This document shows, piece by piece, positions 22,746 to 29,503 of a DNA stretch of 38,455 nt (position 1 is the stretch's first letter; the number at the start of each line of letters is the position of its first letter). Position numbers and translations under genes: made by a program. The notes beneath the pieces are model-generated. The model saw only the letters and a list, made by a program, of their open reading frames with translations, had not been told where the DNA came from and did not search any database. This DNA comes from Acidobacteriaceae bacterium (lineage in GTDB: Bacteria > Acidobacteriota > Terriglobia > Terriglobales > Acidobacteriaceae). Where the stretch lies: NCBI GenBank assembly GCA_003133425.1, contig PKXI01000389.1, positions 23,095-61,549 of the forward strand. The letters run 5' to 3'.

Positions 22746-23453
22746 TCAAAAGCTCTTCAGCAACGAACCTGCCAGCAGGTTCCAGCCGTCCACCATCACA
22801 AACAAAAGAATTTTCAACGGCGTCGAAACGACGACCGGGGGCAACTGGAACATGCCGATCGAGGTAGTAATGGCTGCGGTAACCATGTCGATCAGCAGAA
22901 AGGGGAGATACAGCACCGCACCAATTGCAAAGCCCGCCTTGAGCTCTGACAGGATGTAGGCCGGAATCACGACTCGCATGGGCAGATCGTCAGGCGTGTT
23001 GGGGCGCGGAATTTGTCCGGCCGCCGTGAAAAGCCCGAGATCCTTTTCCCGGGCATACCGCAACAGGAAATGTTTGACCGGCTGGGCTCCGTGGTCGATG
23101 GCTTCCATGCCGGTAATCTGCCCCTGGCGGTAGGGCTCCACTGCCTGCTGGTCCACCTGCGTGAGGACCGGGGTCATCAAAAACCAAGTCATCATCAGAG
23201 CCAGACCCATAAGCGTGGGGTTCGACGGCGCAGTCTGTGTTCCCAATGCCTGACGCAGAAAGTGAAATACCACCAGCAGGCGCACCAGCGGCGTCATGCA
23301 CATCAGGATTGCGGGCAGCAGGGTTATCAGCGTCAGAACAAGAAGAATAGTCCAGGGCGTCGAATCGGAAGGGTGCAGGCGCGCGTTGAGATCGGGCAGC
23401 AGAGGCGCCGAGGCCACGGAGGCCGAGCGCGCCAAAACCAGAAGGGCTACCAT
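22746..23453 (-). CDS. fliP: flagellar export gate protein FliP
   Basis: The product is 235 residues. After a short N-terminal hydrophobic stretch that probably acts as a signal peptide come TPWTILLVLTLITLLPAILMCMTPLVRLLVVFHFLRQALGTQTAPSNPTLMGLALMMTWFLMTPV, closely following the family's l..l..lpa.ll.mTsF.Riviv...lR.alG.qq.PpnqvlvglAlfLT.fvM.Pv. VVIPAYILSELKAGFAIGAVLYLPFLLIDMVTAAITTSIGMFQLPPVVVSTPLKILLFVMVDGWNLLAGSLLKSF completes it. The canonical TSFxR is TPLVR here. The ATG at 23453 overlaps the fliO end by 7 nt. Confidence 0.97.
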   Translation of the reverse strand: MVALLVLARSASVASAPLLPDLNARLHPSDSTPWTILLVLTLITLLPAILMCMTPLVRLLVVFHFLRQALGTQTAPSNPTLMGLALMMTWFLMTPVLTQVDQQAVEPYRQGQITGMEAIDHGAQPVKHFLLRYAREKDLGLFTAAGQIPRPNTPDDLPMRVVIPAYILSELKAGFAIGAVLYLPFLLIDMVTAAITTSIGMFQLPPVVVSTPLKILLFVMVDGWNLLAGSLLKSF

Positions 23454-23749
23454 GAGACCCTCGGTACCCTGCGCAACGCTGGGCGCGTCTCCCCGTTAAG
23501 TGGATAGAATGCCGGTCCGCCCTCGGGCGATGTGGCCACCAGAAACCGCCGTCCCTCGGCCTCGACCAGGGCCAGCGACTGCTTCGGAGCCAGCGTGATG
23601 CGCTCCAGAAGCTCAAGCCGCGGTTGTGGGCGCCGCGCGCTGCGCAGTTTTTTAATGAACGGTTTCAGCAGCCTCTCGAGCAACCACTCTGTATGCCCAG
23701 TAGTGGACGAGTTCAGCGGCACCGCTACAGTGCTTGTTTCATGCTTCAT
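23447..23749 (-). CDS. fliO: FliO-like protein without a membrane segment
   Basis: The product is 100 residues from the ATG at 23749, which has AAAAGG 6 nt upstream; the longer frame uses a TTG at 23779 with no site. FliO assists assembly of the FliP ring. The cytoplasmic FliO domain is visible as LELLERITLAPKQSLALVEAEGRRFLVATSPEGGPAFYPL (about 53-92), matching l.v..r..lg..rsl.vve..gr..lvG.t..g. Members normally have an N-terminal membrane helix, but here the first 45 residues are polar and contain none. The position just before fliP, with a 7-nt overlap, supports the call. It could instead be a domain remnant or act with a partner protein. Confidence 0.7.
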   Translation of the reverse strand: MKHETSTVAVPLNSSTTGHTEWLLERLLKPFIKKLRSARRPQPRLELLERITLAPKQSLALVEAEGRRFLVATSPEGGPAFYPLNGETRPALRRVPRVSW

Positions 23750-23827
23750 TCCTGACCTTTTCCATATCTCGACTCGCAAGAGAAACTGATTTGGCCTCTC
23801 TGTTCTGCAAAGAGACTCAGCGACTGC

Positions 23828-24193
23828 TCAGGCCAGCCGGGTGATCCGCACCGCGAGCTGCGTGTCTATGACTTCAAACTCGCTCCAGGCCAACTGCACC
23901 TCGCCGGAGGCTAGCGGCACGTCCTCTCCGTTTCCCCATTGCGACTCGATCACCTGGCCGGCTTCCAAAGCCAGCAGATTGCGAACCCTGAACTCGCGCA
24001 CTGGAACCGTGACGTCCAGTTCAACCGGCAGCCGCGCCACTGGCGCATTGAGCGCAATCGCATTTCCCTCTTCCGGTTGCTGCGGCGGCATTGTGACCAG
24101 CGCATGATTGCTGGCCGGCTCGTTGCCGCTGTTTGCCGAGTTCGGATGCGGTTGCACGACTGGCGGCGCAGGTAATGGATGCACAGTTGCCAT
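23828..24193 (-). CDS. fliN: second FliN-like (SpoA-domain) protein
   Basis: The product is 121 residues from the ATG at 24193. In-frame ATGs at 24208 and 24235 would add 5 or 14 residues; none of the three has a clear ribosome binding site, so the start is uncertain. The N-terminal half is Pro/Asn-rich. The C-terminal half is a SpoA domain: VARLPVELDVTVPVREFRVRNLLALEAGQVIESQWGNGEDVPLASGEVQLAWSEFEVIDTQLAVRITRL, which fits lpV.l.v.l....l....ll.L..G.v...........l..g......e....g..lavRi. It heads the export-gate genes, 78 nt before fliO. It could be the main FliN, with the longer protein at 15541 acting as FliY. Confidence 0.75.
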   Translation of the reverse strand: MATVHPLPAPPVVQPHPNSANSGNEPASNHALVTMPPQQPEEGNAIALNAPVARLPVELDVTVPVREFRVRNLLALEAGQVIESQWGNGEDVPLASGEVQLAWSEFEVIDTQLAVRITRLA

Positions 24194-24395
24194 TTGGTTG
24201 GGAAACATGCAGAAAGATGACCAGAAGCCGTACATGGAGATTGGCGAAATCTAATGAAGACTCCCTAAACATCTCCATTGCTTGCCTCCAGCTAAACCGC
24301 ACATCCTTATCGCTGCTACACTGAAAGGGACAGCAATATGCGGTTTCCTGAGCTCACAGCCGGCTCGGAATCCGTCTTGAATCGAGGTCGAAGAC

Positions 24396-25349
24396 ATGCC
24401 AGAACAGAATGAAAACAAGACTTTTACCGGGACCAGCCTGCGTCTGAAGGTCGGCTTGGCCGAGATGCTCAAAGGCGGCGTCATCATGGACGTGATGAAC
24501 GTAGAGCAGGCGCGCATTGCCGAGGAGGCGGGCGCCACGTCAGTCATGGCATTGGAGCGGGTTCCGGCCATGATTCGCGCCGAAGGCGGCGTGGCCCGCA
24601 TGGCCAAGCCGAGCTTGATCCGGCAAATCATTCAGGCCGTCTCCATTCCGGTGATGGCCAAGGCTCGCATCGGCCACTTTGCCGAGGCGCAGATTCTGCA
24701 GGAGCTTGGGGTGGACTTCATCGATGAGAGCGAGGTTCTTACCCCCGCCGACGAAGCTCATCACATCGACAAGCACGCCTTCACGACGCCATTCGTTTGC
24801 GGGGCGCGCAATCTGGGCGAAGCGCTGCGGCGGATTGCGGAAGGTGCTGCCATGATTCGGACCAAGGGTGAAGCGGGAACGGGCGATGTGGTCTTCGCCG
24901 TCCGGCACATGCGCCAGATTACGCGCGAGATGCGCGCACTCACCGTCCTCAGCCAGCAGGAGCTTTTCGCTGCTGCCAAGGAGCATCAGGCCCCTTACGA
25001 GCTGGTTCGTATGGTGGCTCAGACCGGCAAGCTGCCGGTGCCTAACTTCTCCGCCGGCGGCATTGCTACCCCCGCCGACGCAGCGCTCATGATGCAGCTG
25101 GGCGCTGAGGCTATCTTTGTCGGCTCCGGAATCTTCATGAAGGAACGCGCTACTCCGCTGGACGTTGAAAACAACCCCAAGGAGCGCGAAGAGGCGGTCT
25201 CGCGCGCCAAAGCCATCGTGATTGCGACCACGCACTACAACGATCCGAAAGTCCTAGCCGAAGTCAGCGAGCAGGTCACGGGCACGATGAAGGGCCTTGC
25301 CGCCGCGGGCCTCGAAGAGTCGCAACTGCTACAAACGCGCGGCTGGTGA
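24396..25349 (+). CDS. pdxS: pyridoxal 5'-phosphate synthase, lyase subunit PdxS (Pdx1)
   Basis: PdxS makes PLP from ribose 5-phosphate, glyceraldehyde 3-phosphate and ammonia supplied by PdxT. The product is 317 residues, with about 8 extra N-terminal residues and about 15 at the C-terminus compared with B. subtilis PdxS (294). Key residues are all present: D32 (GGVIMDVMN), K89 (VMAKARIGH) and K157 ([12 protein letters not shown]), matching D24, K81 and K149 of the Bacillus enzyme. The segments [14 protein letters not shown] and [31 protein letters not shown] are also typical. The ATG at 24396 has GAGG 8 nt upstream. Its partner pdxT lies 0.9 kb downstream, with a toxin-antitoxin pair between. 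It is divergent from the flagellar cluster. Confidence 0.98.
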   Translation: MPEQNENKTFTGTSLRLKVGLAEMLKGGVIMDVMNVEQARIAEEAGATSVMALERVPAMIRAEGGVARMAKPSLIRQIIQAVSIPVMAKARIGHFAEAQILQELGVDFIDESEVLTPADEAHHIDKHAFTTPFVCGARNLGEALRRIAEGAAMIRTKGEAGTGDVVFAVRHMRQITREMRALTVLSQQELFAAAKEHQAPYELVRMVAQTGKLPVPNFSAGGIATPADAALMMQLGAEAIFVGSGIFMKERATPLDVENNPKEREEAVSRAKAIVIATTHYNDPKVLAEVSEQVTGTMKGLAAAGLEESQLLQTRGW

Positions 25350-25395
25350 ACTTGCCGTTCTGGCGGACGCTCGCTCTTCGCTCGCACAGACCTCC

Positions 25396-25444
25396 TTGCA
25401 TCCCACCCTTGCGCTAGAAATAAGCGCAAGGAGGGGGCATGCAA
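25396..25444. repeat. hairpin downstream of pdxS
   Basis: CTTGCGCT (25408-25415) pairs with AGCGCAAG (25423-25430) around AGAAATA, inside outer arms TTGCAT (25396-25401) and ATGCAA (25439-25444). No T-run follows on either strand, so terminator function is uncertain. It could be an attenuator after pdxS or a mobile repeat. A second pair, CAGCACCT (25484-25491) and AGGTGCTG (25528-25535), follows. Confidence 0.4.
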
Positions 25445-25542
25445 CGGCCCTCAAATGCCTGCTGTATCTCCGTACAGATCGATCAGCACCTTTCTTGTGT
25501 CACGTCTGCTGCTCCGCAGGCGCAGGTAGGTGCTGGACATAG

Positions 25543-25562
25543 TCATATGACTAGTTATATGA
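25543..25562. promoter_or_regulatory. near-perfect 20-bp palindrome, candidate toxin-antitoxin operator
   Basis: TCATATGACTAGTTATATGA is symmetric at nine of ten base pairs. It lies 21 nt before the antitoxin start. Phd/YefM-type antitoxins repress their own operon by binding such palindromes over the promoter, so it is the likely operator. The site is AT-rich in a GC-rich region. Confidence 0.55.
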
Positions 25563-25583
25563 TTATCCAGAGGAGAGCTTCCA

Positions 25584-25844
25584 ATGACATGGCAAGTCTA
25601 TGACGCAAAGGCTCGTTTCAGCGAGTTCCTCGACGCCACCCTCAGGGACGGACCGCAGGTCGTGACCCGGCGCGGAGTAGAAACAGCGGTTTTGGTTCCG
25701 ATTGACGAATGGAAGCGGCTCAAAGCCCAAGCGAAGCCGTCGATCAAGGACGTGCTGCTTGACCCCAATGGACCGCACGACATTTATATCCCCCCACGCA
25801 GACGATTTCGGTTGCGCCCATTCATTTTTGAGGATGAGGAATAG
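25584..25844 (+). CDS. antitoxin, Phd/YefM-like
   Basis: The product is 86 residues. The N-terminal DNA-binding part reads MTWQVYDAKARFSEFLDATLRDGPQVVTRRGVETAVLVPIDEWKRL, with the family's w...ak..ls.ll..v...gp..it..g...avlvs..ey..l pattern (about 1-46). The C-terminal part (about 50-86) is Arg-rich, then acidic (FIFEDEE), and would bind and neutralise the toxin. The ATG at 25584 has AGGAG upstream. It is followed by the PIN-domain toxin after 5 nt and preceded by a palindromic operator candidate. Both genes lie between pdxS and pdxT. Its AT content is higher than that of its neighbours, which suggests transfer. Confidence 0.85.
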   Translation: MTWQVYDAKARFSEFLDATLRDGPQVVTRRGVETAVLVPIDEWKRLKAQAKPSIKDVLLDPNGPHDIYIPPRRRFRLRPFIFEDEE

Positions 25845-25849
25845 GCCGA

Positions 25850-26272
25850 ATGTATCTGCTCGATACAAATATTATTTCCGAGCTCCGGAAGCGGAAACCC
25901 CATGGCGGCATTTCTGCGTGGTTCGCACAGGTTCGCGATGAGGATCTTCAGATTCCCGCGGTCGTAATTGCCGAGTTACAAGACGGAGTCGAAATCACTC
26001 GGGTTCAGGATCCAGGCAAAGCTAGAGAGATCGAGTTGTGGATTGATCGGATTATGCAAACATTCGTCGTTGTTCCGATGGACGGCGCTACGTTCAGGGA
26101 GTGGTCCAGACTGATGGTAGGTAAGTCCGGGGATTTGGCCGGGGACGGCATGATCGCGGCCACCGCGCATGTGCTGCGGCTGACTGTAGTCACTCGAAAT
26201 GTAAAAGACTTCAAACCGTTTAACGTGGAAGTCTTCAATCCATTTGCATATTCCCCAGAGGAAAGAAATTGA
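25850..26272 (+). CDS. vapC: PIN-domain ribonuclease toxin (VapC/FitB-like)
   Basis: The product is 140 residues, the usual size of VapC toxins. The acidic active site is visible: D5 (MYLLDTNIISEL), E42 (VVIAELQDGV), D99 (LAGDGMIAATA) and the VTRNVKDF motif near 114-121. These residues bind metal and cleave RNA (tRNA or rRNA in studied members). The substrate here is unknown. It lies 5 nt after the antitoxin gene, and its stop codon overlaps the TTG start of pdxT by three bases (TTGA), so pdxT translation may depend on it. FitB-type members use a different DNA-binding partner, but the Phd-like partner here is common for VapC. Confidence 0.9.
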   Translation: MYLLDTNIISELRKRKPHGGISAWFAQVRDEDLQIPAVVIAELQDGVEITRVQDPGKAREIELWIDRIMQTFVVVPMDGATFREWSRLMVGKSGDLAGDGMIAATAHVLRLTVVTRNVKDFKPFNVEVFNPFAYSPEERN

Positions 26273-26862
26273 CACAACGCTCGGAACCTCGCATAGGCGT
26301 ACTTGCTATTCAAGGCGACTACGCCGCCCACGCCACTGCTCTCTCTGAGACGGGCGCAGGGCCCTGCGAGATTCGCAAGCCGGATCAACTCAAGGAGCTT
26401 GATGGGCTGATCCTGCCCGGCGGCGAATCGACCACCATGCTGAAGTTTCTTGAGAAGCACCGTTTTCTTGAGGCCTTGCTCGAGTTCTGCAACAACAAGC
26501 CGGTTTTTGGCACCTGTGCTGGCGCCATCCTGCTGGCGCGCGACGTCCGCAATCCGGCCCAGCGCAGCCTGGGCGTCCTAGATGCCGTGGTGGAACGCAA
26601 CGCCTATGGCCGCCAGATCGATTCAACCATTCTGACCGCAGAGACCGCGCTCCCTGGCGGTCCGCTCGAGATGGTCTTCATTCGCGCTCCGCGCATTGTG
26701 GCCACCGGCGCCGGTGTTCAGACTCTGGCAGAGCGCGACGGTGCTCCGGTTCTGGTGCGACAAGGAAACATTATGGCAGCGACGTTTCATCCTGAGCTTT
26801 CGACCGACCGGCGGGTCCATCAGCTTTTCGTCCAAATTGTTACCGAAGCGCAACCCCATTAA
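26269..26862 (+). CDS. pdxT: pyridoxal 5'-phosphate synthase, glutaminase subunit PdxT (Pdx2)
   Basis: PdxT hydrolyses glutamine and channels ammonia to PdxS. The product is 197 residues. The glutaminase triad is complete: C83 (PVFGTCAGAILLA), H175 and E177 (ATFHPELSTDRRVH). The N-terminus RIGVLAIQGDYAAHATAL and LILPGGESTTM (about 47-57) are diagnostic. The start is a TTG at 26269 with GAGGAAAG 4-6 nt upstream, overlapping the toxin stop codon. No ATG or GTG precedes the conserved region, so the TTG is the only plausible start. The toxin-antitoxin pair separates it from pdxS, yet it is in the same orientation. Confidence 0.97.
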   Translation: MTQRSEPRIGVLAIQGDYAAHATALSETGAGPCEIRKPDQLKELDGLILPGGESTTMLKFLEKHRFLEALLEFCNNKPVFGTCAGAILLARDVRNPAQRSLGVLDAVVERNAYGRQIDSTILTAETALPGGPLEMVFIRAPRIVATGAGVQTLAERDGAPVLVRQGNIMAATFHPELSTDRRVHQLFVQIVTEAQPH

Positions 26863-26998
26863 AACAATATGTCGGATTCCAATTTACGTTTCCGTCCTCG
26901 CTCTATTTCGGCGGGTCTCGCACATTGATACATCCTAATTCGATTCTGGATGCGTCCAATCCAAAGTGAGAGTAACCTCAATCTCACAGGGGCCTCCC

Positions 26999-27763
26999 AT
27001 GCCTTCCATCTTTACGCCGTCCCCAGCGGAGACTGAACGGAAAGAGCCCGGATTTGGCGGCAAACCGCCCGTCGACAGACGGCCGACCGGTGGTGGGGGC
27101 GGCGGAGGCGATGACGACTGGAAATCGCCGCGCCGTGGCCCGCGCGAACTTCTATACCGCATGCGAGCCTTTGTGTTCTGCGCTCTTGCCGGCGACATGA
27201 TGTTCTTCGTCGTATTGGCGGCTCTGTTTTATGCGCGTCAGGCGGGCACGCACATGGACGCGCGGACGCTGCGCCAGGTCGGCGATTGGCATCCGGTGCA
27301 GCTGCCCCCCATCCTTTACCTCAATACCGCGGTACTCGTTCTTAGCGGACTGACGATGGAATTTGCGCGAAAACATATCTTTCGCGAAATCGATGTACTG
27401 GAGGAATGGCTCGGGCTGGGCCAGCCGGCGCTCAGGCGCGCCAAGCCGTGGTTGGCCGCAACGCTGGCGTTGGGCCTGCTCTTTCTTGCCGGTCAGGCCC
27501 TGGCGTGGAAGCAGTTGACTGCACAAGGTTTTGCATTCGATCGCTTTGCTACTCCGGCAAGCTACTTCTTCTACCTCGTTACGGGCCTGCATGCCGCCCA
27601 TCTGGCCCTCGGCATACTGGCACTGATCCTGTGCCTCAGTGCCCTGGGCAGATTCAAGCGAGTCGAATCGCGGCAGATCGCCGTGGATGCAACCGCGTGG
27701 TTCTGGCACACAATGGGCGTGGCCTGGCTATTGCTGTTTGCGATGCTGATCTTTGGACAGTAG
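26999..27763 (+). CDS. cytochrome c oxidase subunit III-like protein
   Basis: The product is 254 residues from the ATG at 26999, where AGGGG lies 6 nt upstream; an in-frame GTG at 26966 has no site. The N-terminus is Pro- and Gly-rich (a run of seven glycines near residue 33), then comes a membrane domain of about five hydrophobic segments from residue 53 on. The pattern LNTAVLVLSGLTMEFARKH, YFFYLVTGLHAAHLALGILALILCL and AVDATAWFWHTMGVAWLLLFAMLIF is that of heme-copper oxidase subunit III (also CyoC and NorE relatives). Here it stands alone: no subunit I or II gene is near. It would bind subunit I encoded elsewhere, probably for stability of an aerobic terminal oxidase. It lies 136 nt after pdxT, with nothing notable between. 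Confidence 0.8.
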   Translation: MPSIFTPSPAETERKEPGFGGKPPVDRRPTGGGGGGGDDDWKSPRRGPRELLYRMRAFVFCALAGDMMFFVVLAALFYARQAGTHMDARTLRQVGDWHPVQLPPILYLNTAVLVLSGLTMEFARKHIFREIDVLEEWLGLGQPALRRAKPWLAATLALGLLFLAGQALAWKQLTAQGFAFDRFATPASYFFYLVTGLHAAHLALGILALILCLSALGRFKRVESRQIAVDATAWFWHTMGVAWLLLFAMLIFGQ

Positions 27764-27902
27764 GCGCATTCTCAGTGGGCGCATCTAAACCCTGAATCCA
27801 TGTAAATTGCTCTTCCGAGGGGACTGCCGCGTCCGCAAATGGCGCCGAGGAGTTGTTCGAAGCCAACCGCACTTCGAAACCAACGATCCAAGGAAGAAAG
27901 GA

Positions 27903-28214
27903 TCAGGCCTTGTGAAGATGCAGGAACGAGAGGAGGCGCTTGCCGAAAGGAGGCACCTCAGGGCACTCGAAGTAGATATGGCGATTGAGCGCCATCAGCA
28001 ACTGCACGGCCTGCAGTTGCCCGTTGTCCGCAGAAAAAGAACCGCCCTCGTGAACAAACTCGTCGGCAAGGTATTCGATAGCGTGCCCAAGAATTTCCAG
28101 CGCATGACCGGCCTGCGGGTCGATGCGCCGCCGCCGATTTGCACCCGCGCGGATGGTTTCAGCGGTTGGCGCAGACATTGCTATAGAGAAGCCGGTCGTC
28201 GTGGAAGTTGCCAT
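27903..28214 (-). CDS. small protein of unknown function
   Basis: The product is 103 residues from the ATG at 28214, which has GAGGA 8-9 nt upstream; the longer frame's GTG at 28229 has no site. The first 30 residues are Ser/Thr/Ala-rich. The core is RRRRIDPQAGHALEILGHAIEYLADEFVHEGGSF, then QLQAVQLLMALNRHIYFECPEVPPFGKRLLSFL, which looks like a conserved helical domain with a regular heptad of hydrophobic residues. No signal peptide or known catalytic motif is visible. I do not recognise the family with confidence. It is divergent from the nuo operon. An inverted repeat at 28281-28319 lies in its upstream region and may be its operator. Confidence 0.65.
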   Translation of the reverse strand: MATSTTTGFSIAMSAPTAETIRAGANRRRRIDPQAGHALEILGHAIEYLADEFVHEGGSFSADNGQLQAVQLLMALNRHIYFECPEVPPFGKRLLSFLHLHKA

Positions 28215-28280
28215 GGTGTTTATCCTCACCTAGTTTGTCGGCCCGGTTGGCACTTTTTTCAGATGACGAACGTACCGTTT

Positions 28281-28319
28281 CCCGTAAAGATACGATGAAG
28301 TATCTCGTATCAAAACGGG
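28281..28319. promoter_or_regulatory. nested inverted repeat in the divergent region before nuoA
   Basis: CCCGT (28281-28285) and ACGGG (28315-28319) flank GATACGA (28289-28295) and TCGTATC (28305-28311), with AAA on both sides in symmetry. A shorter palindrome, GATAC-N6-GTATC (28289-28304), lies inside. It is a plausible repressor site or hairpin for the 103-residue gene (about 67 nt from its start). The region 28215-28593 otherwise holds only a promoter candidate and a leader hairpin. Confidence 0.5.
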
Positions 28320-28476
28320 ACATCCAGTGACGGCGCGCACGCCAGTTACAACAAATACCTGACTACGTTACCCCAGGGGAGAGGAGCGCGGGCAGATGCC
28401 CGGCAATCTGCGGAGAGACAAGGAAATCACAAAACCCTGCCGGTGATCAAGATAATTTTTACTCGGCTGGTCCGCC

Positions 28477-28505
28477 TTGACGGGATGAGGCTGAAAACCT
28501 AAGCT
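28477..28505 (+). promoter_or_regulatory. possible sigma-70 promoter of the nuo operon
   Basis: TTGACG (28477-28482) matches five of six -35 bases. After exactly 17 bases TAAGCT (28500-28505) matches three of six -10 bases. It is 89 nt before the nuoA start. The strong -35 and correct spacing are the only support. Confidence 0.3.
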
Positions 28506-28527
28506 CAATCCAGCACTCTAATTGAGC
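28503..28527 (+). repeat. leader hairpin before nuoA
   Basis: GCTCAAT (28503-28509) and ATTGAGC (28521-28527) are exact inverted copies around 11 bases. It would form near the 5' end of the nuo transcript if the promoter at 28477-28505 is used. A role in mRNA stability or regulator binding is possible but unproven. Confidence 0.4.
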
Positions 28528-28593
28528 GGAGATGAGCATTGTCCGCGTGAAGAGGGTGCCATCTTACATGGACTTTTTCCGGACTGGGCGGCA

Positions 28594-28995
28594 ATGACCC
28601 CCTATTACTGGCAGTATCTCCCGCTGTTGATGCAGATCTCTGCTGCGTTTCTGCTTGGGCTCGGGATGGTCACGGCCTCCTGGTTCATTGGCCGTCACCG
28701 CAATACCGTCGTCAAGTTGGACGCTTACGAATGCGGCATCAAGGCCGTCGGAGACGCCCGGGGACGGTTGAGCGTGCGCTTTTACCTTGTAGCCGTGCTC
28801 TTCATTCTGTTCGACGTGGAAGCGGTCTTCATGATGCCCTGGGCGGTCATCTACCGCAAATTGCCTCAAATCACCGGTTCCCGCCTGTTCGGTTTCTGGG
28901 AGATGCTTGTCTACCTGGGCTTTGTGGCGGTGGGCCTCTACTACATCGTGCGCAAAGGTGTCCTTAACTGGAGCCAGGACAAGGCGGATCTCTGA
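28594..28995 (+). CDS. nuoA: NADH-quinone oxidoreductase subunit A
   Basis: NuoA is a membrane subunit at the junction of the two arms of complex I. The product is 133 residues from the ATG at 28594, opening MTPYYWQYLPLLMQISAAFLLGLGMV. A longer frame from a TTG at 28522 would add 24 polar residues before the first membrane helix, which is unlikely. The signature segment KLDAYECGIKAVGDARGRLSVRFYLVAVLFILFDVEAVFMMPWAV (YECG and FDVEAVFMxPWA) and three hydrophobic helices are clear. The upstream ribosome binding site is weak; a nine-codon frame (28568-28597) ends in an ATGA overlap with the start. nuoC follows after one base, where nuoB would be expected. Confidence 0.95.
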   Translation: MTPYYWQYLPLLMQISAAFLLGLGMVTASWFIGRHRNTVVKLDAYECGIKAVGDARGRLSVRFYLVAVLFILFDVEAVFMMPWAVIYRKLPQITGSRLFGFWEMLVYLGFVAVGLYYIVRKGVLNWSQDKADL

Positions 28996-28996
28996 C

Positions 28997-29503
28997 ATGG
29001 GCGAGGCTCTCAGACCAACATTGGTGGATAAGGGTGCGGTCCTTGGCGGACTCCCGGAACACCCGGCACTGAAGGCCATCCTTGCCTGGAAGCCTGAAGC
29101 GCTAACCGACGCAAGATTCGACTTCAACGAGTTGACTCTGACCATAGCTTCCGAGGATATTTGCGCTGCCGCAGGCGCCTTGCAAGCCGCCGGCTACAAC
29201 TTCTTCGATGACATGACCGCGGTAGACTGGTACCCTGCATCGCCTCGGTTCCAGTTGAGCTACCACCTCCTGTCTCACTCCTATAAGGAGCGTATCCGCC
29301 TGCGAGTGTTGCTTGACGAGGCTGATCCCTCTGTCGAGTCCATCAGCTCTCTCTGGCCCGCCGCCAACTTCTACGAGCGTGAAGTCTTCGACCTGTTCGG
29401 CATTCGCTTTGAGGGCCATCCGAACCTACGCCGCATCCTGCTGCCAGATGATTGGAAAGGCCACCCCTTGCGCAAGGACTACCCGGTAGAGGGGTATCGC
29501 TGA
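28997..29503 (+). CDS. nuoC: NADH-quinone oxidoreductase subunit C
   Basis: NuoC belongs to the hydrophilic arm near the quinone site. The product is 168 residues from the ATG at 28997, one base after the nuoA stop, with AAGGCGGA upstream. Its C-terminal half is unmistakable: VESISSLWPAANFYEREVFDLFGIRFEGHPNLRRILLPDDWKGHPLRKDYPVEGYR, the NuoC motif ExExxDLfGIxFxGHPxLxRIlmpdDWxGHPLRKDYP. The N-terminal part (about 1-60) is short and variable. The stop codon shares its last base with the nuoD ATG (TGATG), so translation is coupled. In standard nuo operons nuoB separates nuoA and nuoC; here it is missing. Confidence 0.96.
   Translation: MGEALRPTLVDKGAVLGGLPEHPALKAILAWKPEALTDARFDFNELTLTIASEDICAAAGALQAAGYNFFDDMTAVDWYPASPRFQLSYHLLSHSYKERIRLRVLLDEADPSVESISSLWPAANFYEREVFDLFGIRFEGHPNLRRILLPDDWKGHPLRKDYPVEGYR

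Noticed and set aside
24309..24316. AGCGATAA on the minus strand before the second FliN-like gene
   Set aside because: Six of eight -10 bases match FliA sites, but no -35 of the TAAA type lies 15 bases upstream.
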